NCBI RefSeq assembly: GCF_030733845.1
Contig: NZ_CP132311.1
Span: forward strand, 3,415,501 to 3,479,500
Reading direction: 5' to 3'
Source of the DNA: Shinella zoogloeoides
GTDB taxonomy: Bacteria > Pseudomonadota > Alphaproteobacteria > Rhizobiales > Rhizobiaceae
DNA: 64,000 nucleotides
In this document: piece after piece, positions 55,216-63,967 of the stretch
How the letters are laid out: each line of letters starts with the position of its first letter
How positions within the stretch are numbered: position 1 is the stretch's first letter
Translations under genes and position numbers: made by a program
The notes under the pieces: generated by a model
The model's database searches: none
Told to the model about the DNA's origin: nothing
What the model saw: only the letters and a program-made list of their open reading frames with translations

Positions 55216-56994
55216 TCAGGCGGCCGTGTGGCTCTTGCGCACGTCGTCGTCCGTCAGGATTCCGCTCGCCCTCAGGAGCGCGGCGAAGCGGCCGTTGCTG
55301 TGGCTGAGATCGTTGAACGTACCCATCTCGGCGATCTGGCCGTGATCCATGAACACGACGAGGTCGGCCTCGCGGACGGTCGACAGACGGTGCGCGATGA
55401 TGAAGGTCGTGCGGTTGCGGCGCAGCGAATCGATCGCCGCCTTGACGCGCGCCTCCGTCTCCACATCGAGCGCGCTGGTCGCCTCGTCGAGCACGAGGAT
55501 CGGCGCGTTCTTGAGGATGGCGCGGGCAATGGCGATGCGCTGGCGCTCGCCGCCCGAAAGGCGGTTGCCGCGCTCGCCGACATGCGTGTCGTAGCCGCTC
55601 TGGCGCGAGGTGATGAAGTCGTTCGCCGCCGCCGCTTCGGCGGCAGCAACGATTTCCGTGTCCGTCGCACCCTCGCGGCCGAGACGGATATTGTCCGAGA
55701 TCGACCGGTTGAGCAGGCCCGCATCCTGGAACACGGTGGCGATCGAACGGCGCAGCGACTTGCGCGTCACCGTCGAGATATCGACGCCGTCGACGAGGAT
55801 CTGGCCGGATTGAGGTTCATAGACACGCTGAAGCAGGTTGACCAGCGTCGTCTTGCCGGCGCCCGTAGGCCCGACGATGGCGACGGTCTGGCCGGCTTCC
55901 ACCGTAAAGGAAACGTCGCGCACGCCCTGCGTGGCATTGGCGAAATCGAAGCTGACATTGCGGTATTCGATCTTGCCCTTGACCTCGCCGAGATCGCCGG
56001 CGCCCGCCGGCTCCTCGCGCTCCTTCACAGCATCTTCCAGCGTGAAGAAATCCTCCAGCTTGGCGCGGGCCTCGAAGATCTGCGTGGCGAAGGCCTTCAT
56101 CTGGTCGAGACGGCCGATGAGCAGGCCGGCAAAGCCGATGAAGGCGATGACGTCGCCCACCCGAATCTCGCCGCGCTGCACCAGCACCGTGCCGATGACG
56201 AGGATCGTCATCATGGAGATGGTCGAGGCGATGCGGTTGAGCGCACTCGCCAGCGCCCACCAGTCGAGCACCGGGAACTGCGCATTGATCAGCCGCTCGG
56301 CGAAGCGCTTCAGCTCGCGCGTCTCCGCCTCGATGCGGTTGTAGCTGTGCACGACCGAGACGTTGCTGATCGAGTCCGACACATGCGAGAAGACGGTGTG
56401 GTAGTGGTTCTCGACCGAGGCCTGACCCTCGCGCGTGCGGTTCATCACGGCCTTGCCGATGATGACATAGAGCACGCCGAGCACGACCAGCACCAGCGAC
56501 AGCCGGTAATCCATCGCAAACGCCGTCGGGATGAGCAGCACGAGCGCCACGGCGGTGGCAAGGTGCGTGCGCATGAATTCGAGCCAGAGGCCGAACAGCG
56601 TCTCGCAGGCGCGCAGCAAGGTGTGCAGCGCATTGGAAGTGCCGCGCTGGCTGTGCCAGGCGAGCGGCATGGAGATGATGCGGCCGAAGGCTTCCGTCAG
56701 CAGGCTCGCGCGGCGCCCATGGGCCAGCCGGTCCGCCTCGCGGGCGACGAGCACATAGGCGATGGTGTTGAACAGGCCGAAGCCCGCCCACATCAGCAGC
56801 ATGGGCGTGACGTCGCCCTTGGTGGAAATAGCATCGATGATGCGACCGAACAGGATCGGTTCGGCAATGGTGATCACCGCAAGTACGATGTTGGCGGCAA
56901 CCACGGACCCGACACGCACCTTGTAGGTGCCGAGATAGCTGAGGGCCCTAGCGTAGACCTGAAACAAAGACACGAAATGAGGCCTTTCCGGCAA
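55216..56994 (-). CDS. ndvA: Cyclic beta-1,2-glucan ABC exporter (NdvA/ChvA)
   Basis: The 592-residue half-transporter has a six-helix membrane domain (residues 1-about 315) and an ATPase domain with Walker A GPTGAGKTT near 371, signature LSGGERQRIAIARA near 477 and Walker B ILVLDEATSALD near 500. The opening, with VRVGSVVAANIVLAVITIAEPILFGRIIDA (quoted in part), is typical of NdvA/ChvA. As a homodimer it exports cyclic glucan to the periplasm. It is convergent with ndvB-opgC, so the polymer-making and exporting genes are on opposite strands and need separate promoters. Confidence 0.95.
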   Translation of the reverse strand: MPERPHFVSLFQVYARALSYLGTYKVRVGSVVAANIVLAVITIAEPILFGRIIDAISTKGDVTPMLLMWAGFGLFNTIAYVLVAREADRLAHGRRASLLTEAFGRIISMPLAWHSQRGTSNALHTLLRACETLFGLWLEFMRTHLATAVALVLLIPTAFAMDYRLSLVLVVLGVLYVIIGKAVMNRTREGQASVENHYHTVFSHVSDSISNVSVVHSYNRIEAETRELKRFAERLINAQFPVLDWWALASALNRIASTISMMTILVIGTVLVQRGEIRVGDVIAFIGFAGLLIGRLDQMKAFATQIFEARAKLEDFFTLEDAVKEREEPAGAGDLGEVKGKIEYRNVSFDFANATQGVRDVSFTVEAGQTVAIVGPTGAGKTTLVNLLQRVYEPQSGQILVDGVDISTVTRKSLRRSIATVFQDAGLLNRSISDNIRLGREGATDTEIVAAAEAAAANDFITSRQSGYDTHVGERGNRLSGGERQRIAIARAILKNAPILVLDEATSALDVETEARVKAAIDSLRRNRTTFIIAHRLSTVREADLVVFMDHGQIAEMGTFNDLSHSNGRFAALLRASGILTDDDVRKSHTAA

Positions 56995-57276
56995 TACCGT
57001 TTTGTGCAGTGCAGCGAGTGCACCTTCAGTCCCTTCGCTGCCGTATTAATCAGCGGAAGCGGCAAAAGTTCTTCGTCGTCAAGCAAATTTCATGACGGCA
57101 TTGAAATCTTGCGTGATTATGCAATTTCAAGTCTGCCATGCATGCAATGCAATTGATTTATGCCTCGTGATCCTGCCATTTGTCGGGCGGGGATATGAGT
57201 GGGGCGCTTTGGGTCGGTTGTCGGCCGGGTTCAGCTTTATCAGTCAGTTAAACAAAGCTAGTCAAGCGCGGGGCAT
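56995..57276. promoter_or_regulatory. ndvA / LuxR-gene divergent control region
   Basis: This spacer is distinctly AT-richer than its surroundings and has no gene. It contains three ATGCAAT heptamers (57119-57125, 57142-57148, 57147-57153), the last two overlapping, which could be regulator sites or part of a promoter. It should carry promoters for both flanking genes. Confidence 0.4.
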
Positions 57277-58017
57277 ATGAAGATCAACTTGCTGGTGCAG
57301 TTCCTTGCACTGATGGACGAGTTGCGGGACCGGGAGGAGACGACGGCCGAATTCGAGCGTCTCCTGGCACTCTACGGCTTCGATTATTACGGGCTGATCC
57401 AGGCGCCGAAGCCGGTGGAGAGCCCGTCGAGCCTGCTTCTTGCGGGCCGCTGGCCAAAGGGCTGGCCGGAAACCTACCTGCGCAAGCGCTATATGCAGGT
57501 GGACCCGACCGTGCGTTATCTCGGCCATGCGCAGGAGGGCTTTCGCTGGCGCGACACGCTCGGCGCGTTCCGCGCCAGCCCGCACCGCAAGCGCATGGAA
57601 CGCATGATGGTGGATGCGCGCCAGAACGGGCTGGAAGACGGCTACATCTTTCCCGTCCATGGCCGGCGTGGCCTGATCGGCAGCCTCAGTCTCGGCGGCA
57701 AGCCGGTCGATCTGGACGGCGTCGAGATCGGCCTTTTCGACAGCCTCGCCCGCCGGCTTTACTGGAAACTGATCCAGTCCGCCGATCCGGAAGCGGCCGC
57801 ACACTTTTCGGCCATCGTCGATGTCGAGCTGACGCGCCGGGAAATGGAGGCGCTGAGCCTGCTTGCGCAGGGCATGACCTCGCACGACATCGGCCGGATT
57901 CTCGGCATTTCCAGCCATACGGTCGACTGGTACATGAACGGCATCCAGGAAAAGCTCGGCGCCCGCAACCGGCACCATGCCGTCGCCATCGCCTTCCGCC
58001 TCGGCCTGGTCTCCTAA
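57277..58017 (+). CDS. LuxR-family regulator with autoinducer-binding domain (orphan)
   Basis: The 246-residue protein has an N-terminal autoinducer-binding domain with the conserved aromatic and acidic pattern (Trp59/Trp63, Tyr67, Tyr72, Asp76-Pro77, Trp91 and a Gly-rich PVHGRRG segment) and a C-terminal LuxR helix-turn-helix (LTRREMEALSLLAQGMTSHDIGRILG quoted in part, then SSHTVDWYMNGIQEKL). Both halves look complete. No luxI-type synthase is in the window, so it is a candidate LuxR solo. It is divergent from ndvA and upstream of pyc in the same direction with a 206-base gap; the target genes are unknown. Confidence 0.88.
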   Translation: MKINLLVQFLALMDELRDREETTAEFERLLALYGFDYYGLIQAPKPVESPSSLLLAGRWPKGWPETYLRKRYMQVDPTVRYLGHAQEGFRWRDTLGAFRASPHRKRMERMMVDARQNGLEDGYIFPVHGRRGLIGSLSLGGKPVDLDGVEIGLFDSLARRLYWKLIQSADPEAAAHFSAIVDVELTRREMEALSLLAQGMTSHDIGRILGISSHTVDWYMNGIQEKLGARNRHHAVAIAFRLGLVS

Positions 58018-58223
58018 ACCGCATCGGCGCAGGGACGGCATAACACCTTATTCCAAAACGGCTAAAATCGAGAACCGGATCGGTCGCGTCCGCCGGGATT
58101 GTTTCCAGCGGCGCAAATCTTTTGTTCCGTGACGACGACAAAATTGCACTTTGAAAATTACCCGCTAATAATTCTCTTCGCGGGTGCAGCATTTCCCGCT
58201 TCCAAGTCATTGAGGAGTTCGAC

Positions 58224-61200
58224 TTGCCCATTTCCAAGATCCTTGTCGCCAACCGGTCCGAAATTGCCATCCGCGTGTTCCGCGCGGCCAATGAACTGGG
58301 GCTCAAAACGGTTGCGATATGGGCGGAAGAGGACAAACTGGCGCTGCACCGGTTCAAGGCGGACGAAAGCTACCAGATTGGCCGTGGCGCGCATCTTTCG
58401 CGCGATCTCGGGCCGATCGAGAGCTATCTCTCCATCGATGAAGTGATCCGCGTCGCAAAGCTTTCCGGCGCCGATGCGATCCATCCCGGCTACGGCCTCC
58501 TGTCGGAAAGCCCGGAATTCGTCGATGCCTGCGATGCCGCCGGCATCACCTTCATCGGCCCGCGGCCCGATACGATGCGCCAGCTCGGCAACAAGGTCGC
58601 CGCGCGCAACCTCGCCATCTCCGTCGGCGTGCCGGTGGTGCCCGCCACCGATCCCTTGCCGGACGACGAGAAGGAAATCCATTGCCTCGCCGCCGAGATC
58701 GGCTATCCCGTCATGCTGAAGGCCTCCTGGGGCGGCGGCGGCCGCGGCATGCGCGCCATCCGCGACCCGAAGGACCTGATCCGCGAGGTGACGGAAGCCA
58801 AGCGCGAGGCCAAGGCCGCCTTCGGCAAGGACGAGGTCTACCTCGAAAAGCTCGTCGAGCGCGCCCGCCACGTCGAAAGCCAGATCCTCGGCGACACCCA
58901 CGGCAATGTCGTGCATCTCTTCGAGCGCGACTGCTCCATCCAGCGCCGCAACCAGAAGGTCGTCGAGCGCGCCCCTGCCCCCTATCTCAACGCCGCGCAG
59001 CGCCAGGAGCTTGCCGATTATTCGCTGAAGATCGCCCGCGCCACCAACTATATCGGCGCCGGCACGGTCGAATACCTGATGGATGCCGATACCGGGAAAT
59101 TCTACTTCATCGAGGTCAATCCGCGCATCCAGGTCGAGCACACCGTCACGGAGGTCGTGACCGGCATCGACATCGTCAAGGCGCAGATCCATATCCTCGA
59201 CGGCGAGGCGATCGGCACGCCGGAATCGGGCGTTCCCGCCCAGGCGGACATCCGCCTCAACGGCCACGCCCTGCAGTGCCGCATCACCACGGAAGACCCC
59301 GAACAGAACTTCATTCCGGACTATGGCCGCATCACCGGCTACCGTTCGGCCTCCGGCTTCGGCATCCGCCTCGATGGCGGCACGGCCTATCCCGGCGCGG
59401 TCATCACCCGCTTCTACGATCCGCTGCTCGTGAAAGTCACGGCCTGGGCGCCGAACCCGGTCGAGGCGATCACCCGCATGGACCGCGCGCTGCGCGAATT
59501 CCGCATCCGCGGCGTCGCCACCAACCTCACCTTCCTCGAGGCGATCATCGGCCACGAGGCCTTCCGCAACAACAGCTACACGACCCGCTTCATCGACACG
59601 ACGCCCGAGCTCTTCCAGCAGGTCAAACGCCAGGACCGCGCGACGAAGCTGCTCACCTACCTCGCCGACGTCACCGTCAACGGCCACCCCGAGGCCAAAG
59701 GCCGTCCGCGGCCGTCGGCCGATGTCGCAAAGCCGGTCGTGCCGTTCGTCGGCGGCGATATTCCTGCCGGCACCAAGCAGAAGCTCGACGAACTCGGTCC
59801 GAAGAAGTTCGGCGAATGGCTGCGCGGCGAGGAACGGGTCCTGCTCACCGACACGACCATGCGCGACGGCCACCAGTCGCTGCTCGCCACCCGCATGCGC
59901 ACCCATGACATCGCCCGCGTCGCCGGCACTTATGCGCGAGCGCTGCCGCAGCTCTTCTCGCTGGAATGTTGGGGCGGCGCGACCTTCGACGTCTCCATGC
60001 GCTTCCTGACGGAAGACCCGTGGGAGCGGCTTTCCCGCATCCGCGAGGATGCGCCGAACCTCCTGCTGCAGATGCTGCTGCGCGGCGCGAACGGCGTCGG
60101 CTACAAGAACTACCCTGACAATGTCGTGAAATATTTCGTCCGCCAGGCGGCCAAGGGCGGCATCGACGTCTTCCGCGTCTTCGACTGCCTCAACTGGGTC
60201 GACAACATGCGCGTCTCGATGGACGCGGTGGTGGAAGAGGGCAAGATCTGCGAAGCGGCGATCTGCTACACCGGCGACATCCTGAACTCGGCCCGCCCGA
60301 AATACGACCTCAAATATTACACCGCGCTTGCGAGCGACCTCGAAAAAGCCGGCGCGCACATGATCGCGCTGAAGGACATGGCGGGCCTCCTCAAGCCCGC
60401 CGCCGCCCGTGTGCTCTTCAAGGCGCTGCGCGAGGCGACGGACCTGCCGATCCACTTCCACACCCACGACACGTCGGGCATCGCGGCCGCGACCGTGCTC
60501 GCCGCCGTCGAATCCGGCGTCGACGTGGTGGATGCGGCGATGGACGCCCTCTCCGGCAACACCTCGCAGCCCTGCCTCGGCTCGATCGTCGAGGCACTGA
60601 AGGGCTCGGAGCGCGATCCCGGCCTCGACCCCGAATGGATCCGCCGCATCTCCTTCTACTGGGAGGCCGTGCGCTTCCAGTACGCCGCCTTCGAGAGCGA
60701 CCTCAAGGGGCCGGCCTCGGAAGTGTACCTGCATGAAATGCCGGGCGGCCAGTTCACCAACCTCAAGGAACAGGCCCGCTCGCTCGGCCTCGAAACCAAG
60801 TGGCATCGCGTCGCCCAGGCCTATGCCGACGCCAACCAGATGTTCGGCGATATCGTCAAGGTGACGCCGTCCTCCAAGGTCGTCGGCGACATGGCGCTGA
60901 TGATGGTCTCCCAGGACCTCACCGTCGCGGATGTCGAGAATCCGGCAAAGGACGTCTCCTTCCCGGACTCGGTCGTCTCCATGCTGAAGGGCGATCTCGG
61001 CCAGCCTCCGGGCGGCTGGCCGGCGGCCCTCCAGAAGAAGGCGCTGAAGGGCGAGGCGGCCTATACCGCCGTGCCCGGCTCGCTGCTGCCCCCGGCCGAT
61101 CTCGATGCGGAGCGCAAGGCCATCGAGGACAAGCTGGAGCGCAAGGTCGACGACTTCGAGTTCGCCTCCTACCTGATGTATCCGAAGGTCTTCACCGACT

Positions 61201-61682
61201 ATGCGCTCGCCGCCGACATGTACGGCCCGGTCAGCGTGCTGCCGACGCCCGCCTATTTCTACGGCCTGGCGCCGGGCGAGGAACTTCAGCCGGAACTCGA
61301 GAAGGGCGTCTCGCTCGTCATCCTGCACCAGGCGCAGAGCGAGCCGGATGCGCAGGGCATGGTCAAGGTGTTCTTCGAACTGAACGGCCAGCCGCGCCTC
61401 ATCAAGGTACCGGACCGCAACCGCGCCGCCACCTCCGTCGCCCGTCGCAAGGCCGACAATGGCAATGCCGCCCATCTCGGCGCGCCGATGCCCGGCGTTA
61501 TCTCGACGGTCTCGGTCTCGGCCGGCCAGCAGGTCAAGGCCGGCGACGTGCTGGTCTCCATCGAGGCGATGAAGATGGAGACGGCGCTGCATGCGGAGAA
61601 GGACGGCACGGTCTCCGAGGTGCTGGTGCGCGCCGGCGACCAGATCGACGCCAAGGACCTGCTCATCGTCTACGGCGCCTGA
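58224..61682 (+). CDS. pyc: Pyruvate carboxylase
   Basis: The 1152-residue single-chain biotin enzyme has a biotin carboxylase domain (residues 4-450; KILVANRSEIAIRVFRA, SWGGGGRGM), a carboxyltransferase TIM barrel (about 535-810; DTTMRDGHQSLLATR with its metal site and the carboxylated-Lys region) and a C-terminal biotin carrier domain with Lys1117 in EAMKMET. It makes oxaloacetate from pyruvate, the main anaplerotic step in rhizobia. Translation starts at TTG 58224, set by a GAGGAG site 7 bases upstream. No in-frame ATG lies near. Confidence 0.97.
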   Translation: MPISKILVANRSEIAIRVFRAANELGLKTVAIWAEEDKLALHRFKADESYQIGRGAHLSRDLGPIESYLSIDEVIRVAKLSGADAIHPGYGLLSESPEFVDACDAAGITFIGPRPDTMRQLGNKVAARNLAISVGVPVVPATDPLPDDEKEIHCLAAEIGYPVMLKASWGGGGRGMRAIRDPKDLIREVTEAKREAKAAFGKDEVYLEKLVERARHVESQILGDTHGNVVHLFERDCSIQRRNQKVVERAPAPYLNAAQRQELADYSLKIARATNYIGAGTVEYLMDADTGKFYFIEVNPRIQVEHTVTEVVTGIDIVKAQIHILDGEAIGTPESGVPAQADIRLNGHALQCRITTEDPEQNFIPDYGRITGYRSASGFGIRLDGGTAYPGAVITRFYDPLLVKVTAWAPNPVEAITRMDRALREFRIRGVATNLTFLEAIIGHEAFRNNSYTTRFIDTTPELFQQVKRQDRATKLLTYLADVTVNGHPEAKGRPRPSADVAKPVVPFVGGDIPAGTKQKLDELGPKKFGEWLRGEERVLLTDTTMRDGHQSLLATRMRTHDIARVAGTYARALPQLFSLECWGGATFDVSMRFLTEDPWERLSRIREDAPNLLLQMLLRGANGVGYKNYPDNVVKYFVRQAAKGGIDVFRVFDCLNWVDNMRVSMDAVVEEGKICEAAICYTGDILNSARPKYDLKYYTALASDLEKAGAHMIALKDMAGLLKPAAARVLFKALREATDLPIHFHTHDTSGIAAATVLAAVESGVDVVDAAMDALSGNTSQPCLGSIVEALKGSERDPGLDPEWIRRISFYWEAVRFQYAAFESDLKGPASEVYLHEMPGGQFTNLKEQARSLGLETKWHRVAQAYADANQMFGDIVKVTPSSKVVGDMALMMVSQDLTVADVENPAKDVSFPDSVVSMLKGDLGQPPGGWPAALQKKALKGEAAYTAVPGSLLPPADLDAERKAIEDKLERKVDDFEFASYLMYPKVFTDYALAADMYGPVSVLPTPAYFYGLAPGEELQPELEKGVSLVILHQAQSEPDAQGMVKVFFELNGQPRLIKVPDRNRAATSVARRKADNGNAAHLGAPMPGVISTVSVSAGQQVKAGDVLVSIEAMKMETALHAEKDGTVSEVLVRAGDQIDAKDLLIVYGA

Positions 61683-61709
61683 CAGACGGGCGGCTTGAAA
61701 GCGGACAAA

Positions 61710-61741
61710 GGATATGGGATGGGACGCATCGTCCCATATCC
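61710..61741. repeat. Two mutually exclusive hairpins before the GNAT gene
   Basis: GGATATGGGA (61710-61719) pairs with TCCCATATCC (61732-61741). Alternatively ATGGGACG (61719-61726) pairs with CGTCCCAT (61730-61737). The two stems share bases and cannot form together. No T-run follows. The element begins 28 bases after the pyc stop and ends 19 bases before the GNAT start codon. Confidence 0.5.
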
Positions 61742-61759
61742 GAAATGCGCAGGCTTTCC

Positions 61760-62311
61760 ATGAGCTTCGTCATCCGCACCGCCGCACTCGGCGATATCGC
61801 CGCCTTCACCGAGATCTACCGCGAATCCGTCCTCAACGGCGTGGCGAGCTACGAGATCGACCCGCCGACCCTCGACGAGATGGAGGCGCGGTTCGCGGCG
61901 ATCACCGAGAAGGGCTACCCCTATATCGTCGCCGTCGAACAGACCGGGCTCATCCTCGGCTATGCCTACGCCTCGGCCTTCCGCACGCGGCCAGCCTATC
62001 GCTGGCTCGTCGAGGATTCCGTCTATCTGGCGCCGGAAGCGCGCGGCAAGGGCGTCGGCAAGGCGCTGCTCGCCGAGCTGATCCGGCGCTGTACGGATCT
62101 CGGCTTCCGCCAGATGGTGGCCGTCATCGGCGGGGCGCACCCCGCCTCGATCGCGGTCCACAGCGCCGCCGGCTTCGAGCATTCGGGCCGCATGACGGCG
62201 ACCGGCTTCAAGCACGGACGCTGGCTGGACACGGTCTTCATGCAGCGCGCGCTCGGCGAGGGCGCCGGCACGGAACCGTCGGGCGCGGACTATCCGGGAA
62301 CGATGCGCTGA
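61760..62311 (+). CDS. GNAT acetyltransferase, phosphinothricin/methionine-sulfone acetyltransferase-like
   Basis: The 183-residue protein has the PAT/MddA pattern: FTEIYRESVLNGVASYEIDPPTLDEME (quoted in part), the acetyl-CoA loop PEARGKGVGKALLAEL, and VIGGAHPASIAVHSAAGFEHSG with GFKHGRWLDTVFMQR near the end. Such enzymes N-acetylate phosphinothricin-like compounds or methionine sulfone/sulfoximine. ATG 61760 gives the family start; ATG 61745 five codons earlier is possible. It follows pyc after 77 bases and may be read from the same transcript. Confidence 0.88.
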   Translation: MSFVIRTAALGDIAAFTEIYRESVLNGVASYEIDPPTLDEMEARFAAITEKGYPYIVAVEQTGLILGYAYASAFRTRPAYRWLVEDSVYLAPEARGKGVGKALLAELIRRCTDLGFRQMVAVIGGAHPASIAVHSAAGFEHSGRMTATGFKHGRWLDTVFMQRALGEGAGTEPSGADYPGTMR

Positions 62312-62329
62312 AATCGGAGCGGGAAATGC

Positions 62330-62704
62330 CTACGTCTCGATGAGGCGCAGCACCTTGTCGAACACTTTCAGCACCTGGCTCAGCTCGTGGCCGCGCTTCA
62401 GGATGGTGCCGTGCTGGTTGATGACGCTGTAGGCGCCTTGCTTGGCGGCCAGCTTGGGGTTCTTCTCGATGCGGTAGAGTGGCATTTCGCCCGAGCGCTT
62501 GAAGACCGAGAACACCGCCCTGTCGCGCAGATGGTCGATGGCATAGTCGCGCCATTCGCCTTCGCCGACCATACGGCCATAGACCCAGAGGATTGCATCG
62601 AGCTCCCGTCGATGGAAGGTCACCGGCAGCGGATCCTTGCTGCTGCGATATTCCGTGAGGTCGACCACGACGTTGGACGCCTGCAAATCCGGCTGATCGG
62701 TCAT
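62330..62704 (-). CDS. DUF2794 family protein
   Basis: The 124-residue conserved alphaproteobacterial protein has the DUF2794 pattern (VTFHRRELDAILWVYGRMVGEGEWRDYAIDHL, FSVFKRSGEMPLYRIEKNPKL and QHGTILKRGHEL, quoted in part). It is soluble with no catalytic motif. The ATG at 62704 gives the family length. The frame stays open upstream to 62782 but the extension is not family-like. The stop is 18 bases from the convergent GNAT gene stop. The function is unknown. Confidence 0.87.
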   Translation of the reverse strand: MTDQPDLQASNVVVDLTEYRSSKDPLPVTFHRRELDAILWVYGRMVGEGEWRDYAIDHLRDRAVFSVFKRSGEMPLYRIEKNPKLAAKQGAYSVINQHGTILKRGHELSQVLKVFDKVLRLIET

Positions 62705-63039
62705 CGAATCTCCGCACCTTCCCTGTGACGGCACGGTGACAGTGTGCCTGACCGGCCCCGAAAAGCAAGGCGGATGGGGCAAAGTGCATGTTTTCGCAAA
62801 AATCCGTCTCGCCGCATTTCAGACAAACAGACGCCCAAATTAAAGGAGAGAGTTCGCCGGTCGCAGCTCGTACCGGGCCCGCTGCCTTGTGCGGGAAGCC
62901 GGCTCTGTACGCCAGCGTCTGTCGAAGCTGCCCTTTATTCCGTTGCCGGCAGCTTCGTCTCGGTCCGGTCCGTCTTTCTTCGAACCCTCAAGCCCCAGCC
63001 CCTCGAAGAAGCCGGACCGGACCTCCCCCGCAGGGGAAC
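62705..63039. other. Intergenic region dominated by two large inverted repeats
   Basis: There is no supported gene. Much of the segment is taken up by two adjacent hairpins described separately. A short AT-rich stretch around 62790-62850 may hold the DUF2794 promoter on the minus strand. Confidence 0.5.
62924..63023. repeat. Tandem inverted repeats, RIME/REP-like palindromic element
   Basis: First hairpin: GAAGCTGCC (62924-62932) with GGCAGCTTC (62948-62956). Second, bipartite hairpin: GGTCCGGTCC (62962-62971) with GGACCGGACC (63014-63023), continued inward by TTCTTCGA (62976-62983) with TCGAAGAA (63003-63010). The pair lies 16 bases before the DUF1223 stop. Length and layout recall the palindromic intergenic elements of Rhizobiales; identity with a known family is not shown. 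Confidence 0.6.
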
Positions 63040-63795
63040 CTATCGCGAAGCCTTGTCGCCCGTCAGCACCGTCGCGCCCAGGATGGCGCCCGGCGTATCG
63101 GCGCTCTTCATGCGCTGGAGCAGCACGGCGCAGCCGCCGGCTTTCTTTTTCTTCTTCAGCATGTCGGCGGGAAGCACCAGGTTCGTTTCCTTACCCTCCC
63201 ACATGCCGATGGTTTCCATGTCGGTCACCGCGTGCCAGTAGTTGACCGTCTTGCCGCGGTTCTCGCCCTTGTCGATGTTGATCGCGCGTTCGCGTTCGAA
63301 ATAGGCGATGACGATGTTGGCCTTGCCTTCGCCCGGCCCGACGCGGATGCGCAGCTCATCGTTCTTCACCTCGACATCGACGGGCACGTCGAGCCCCTTG
63401 CCCTCGCCCGGCATGGAGGCGATGCGCCCGCGAATGCCGGAAATGTCGGCGCCGTTGACATGCTCGCGGCCGTTCAGCACGGCCTGAGGCGTATAGACGC
63501 CGTTGCGACCGAACATGCGGGCATAGGCATATTGCCGGTCGGTATTGTCCTTGGAGGCGAGCGTGTCCGCCCAGCCGAGATAGTTCCAGTAGTCGACGTG
63601 GTAGGAAAGCGCGACGACCTCGCCCTCGCGCGCCAGCGTCTCGAGCGCCTTGTCGGCCGGCGGGCAGGACGAACAGCCCTGGCTGGTGAAGAGTTCGACG
63701 ACACCCTTGGGCTTTACGGCTTCCTCAGCGTGGGCGGCGCTGGCTCCGAGCGTCAGCAGGATCGCCAGACATTCCGGAATATACGGTCTCGGCAT
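63040..63795 (-). CDS. DUF1223 thioredoxin-like periplasmic protein
   Basis: The 251-residue protein has a signal peptide (ECLAILLTLGASAAHA, cleavage near residue 23) and a thioredoxin-like DUF1223 domain with a CSSC redox pair (Cys41/Cys44) in FTSQGCSSCPPAD, followed by VALSYHVDYWNYLGW. It is expected to act in the periplasm on thiols. The start is ATG 63795, with a GGAA site 7 bases upstream; ATG 63801 is possible. A lysine-rich KKKKKAGG patch near the C-terminus is unusual but is common in this family as I recall it. Confidence 0.87.
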   Translation of the reverse strand: MPRPYIPECLAILLTLGASAAHAEEAVKPKGVVELFTSQGCSSCPPADKALETLAREGEVVALSYHVDYWNYLGWADTLASKDNTDRQYAYARMFGRNGVYTPQAVLNGREHVNGADISGIRGRIASMPGEGKGLDVPVDVEVKNDELRIRVGPGEGKANIVIAYFERERAINIDKGENRGKTVNYWHAVTDMETIGMWEGKETNLVLPADMLKKKKKAGGCAVLLQRMKSADTPGAILGATVLTGDKASR

Positions 63796-63904
63796 GATCA
63801 TTTCCAATGGAACGCCGGCAGAACGGCCAGCCTTTGAGCCGTCATACGCGCTTGCCGCTTCAACAGGAAGTCACGATGGAGTGAAACTGTCGGTTGGATT
63901 CCAG

Positions 63905-63943
63905 CGGCTGAAAACAGAAATGCCGGGGCTTTTGGCCCCGGCA
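63905..63943 (-). terminator. Rho-independent terminator for the gene entering from the right edge
   Basis: On the minus strand TGCCGGGGC pairs with GCCCCGGCA (63943-63935 with 63929-63921), loop CAAAA, followed by TTTCTGTTTTC. It lies 25 bases after the stop at 63968. Confidence 0.88.
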
Positions 63944-63967
63944 CGTCGCAGTTTAGGTCGCGTTCGA

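Noticed and set aside
58158..61592. Long minus-strand open frame opposite pyc (about 1144 codons), and similar ones opposite the ABC permease and the amaB-aat genes
   Set aside because: Same codon-bias effect: low-complexity composition, no ribosome sites, no motifs, and a known gene on the other strand.
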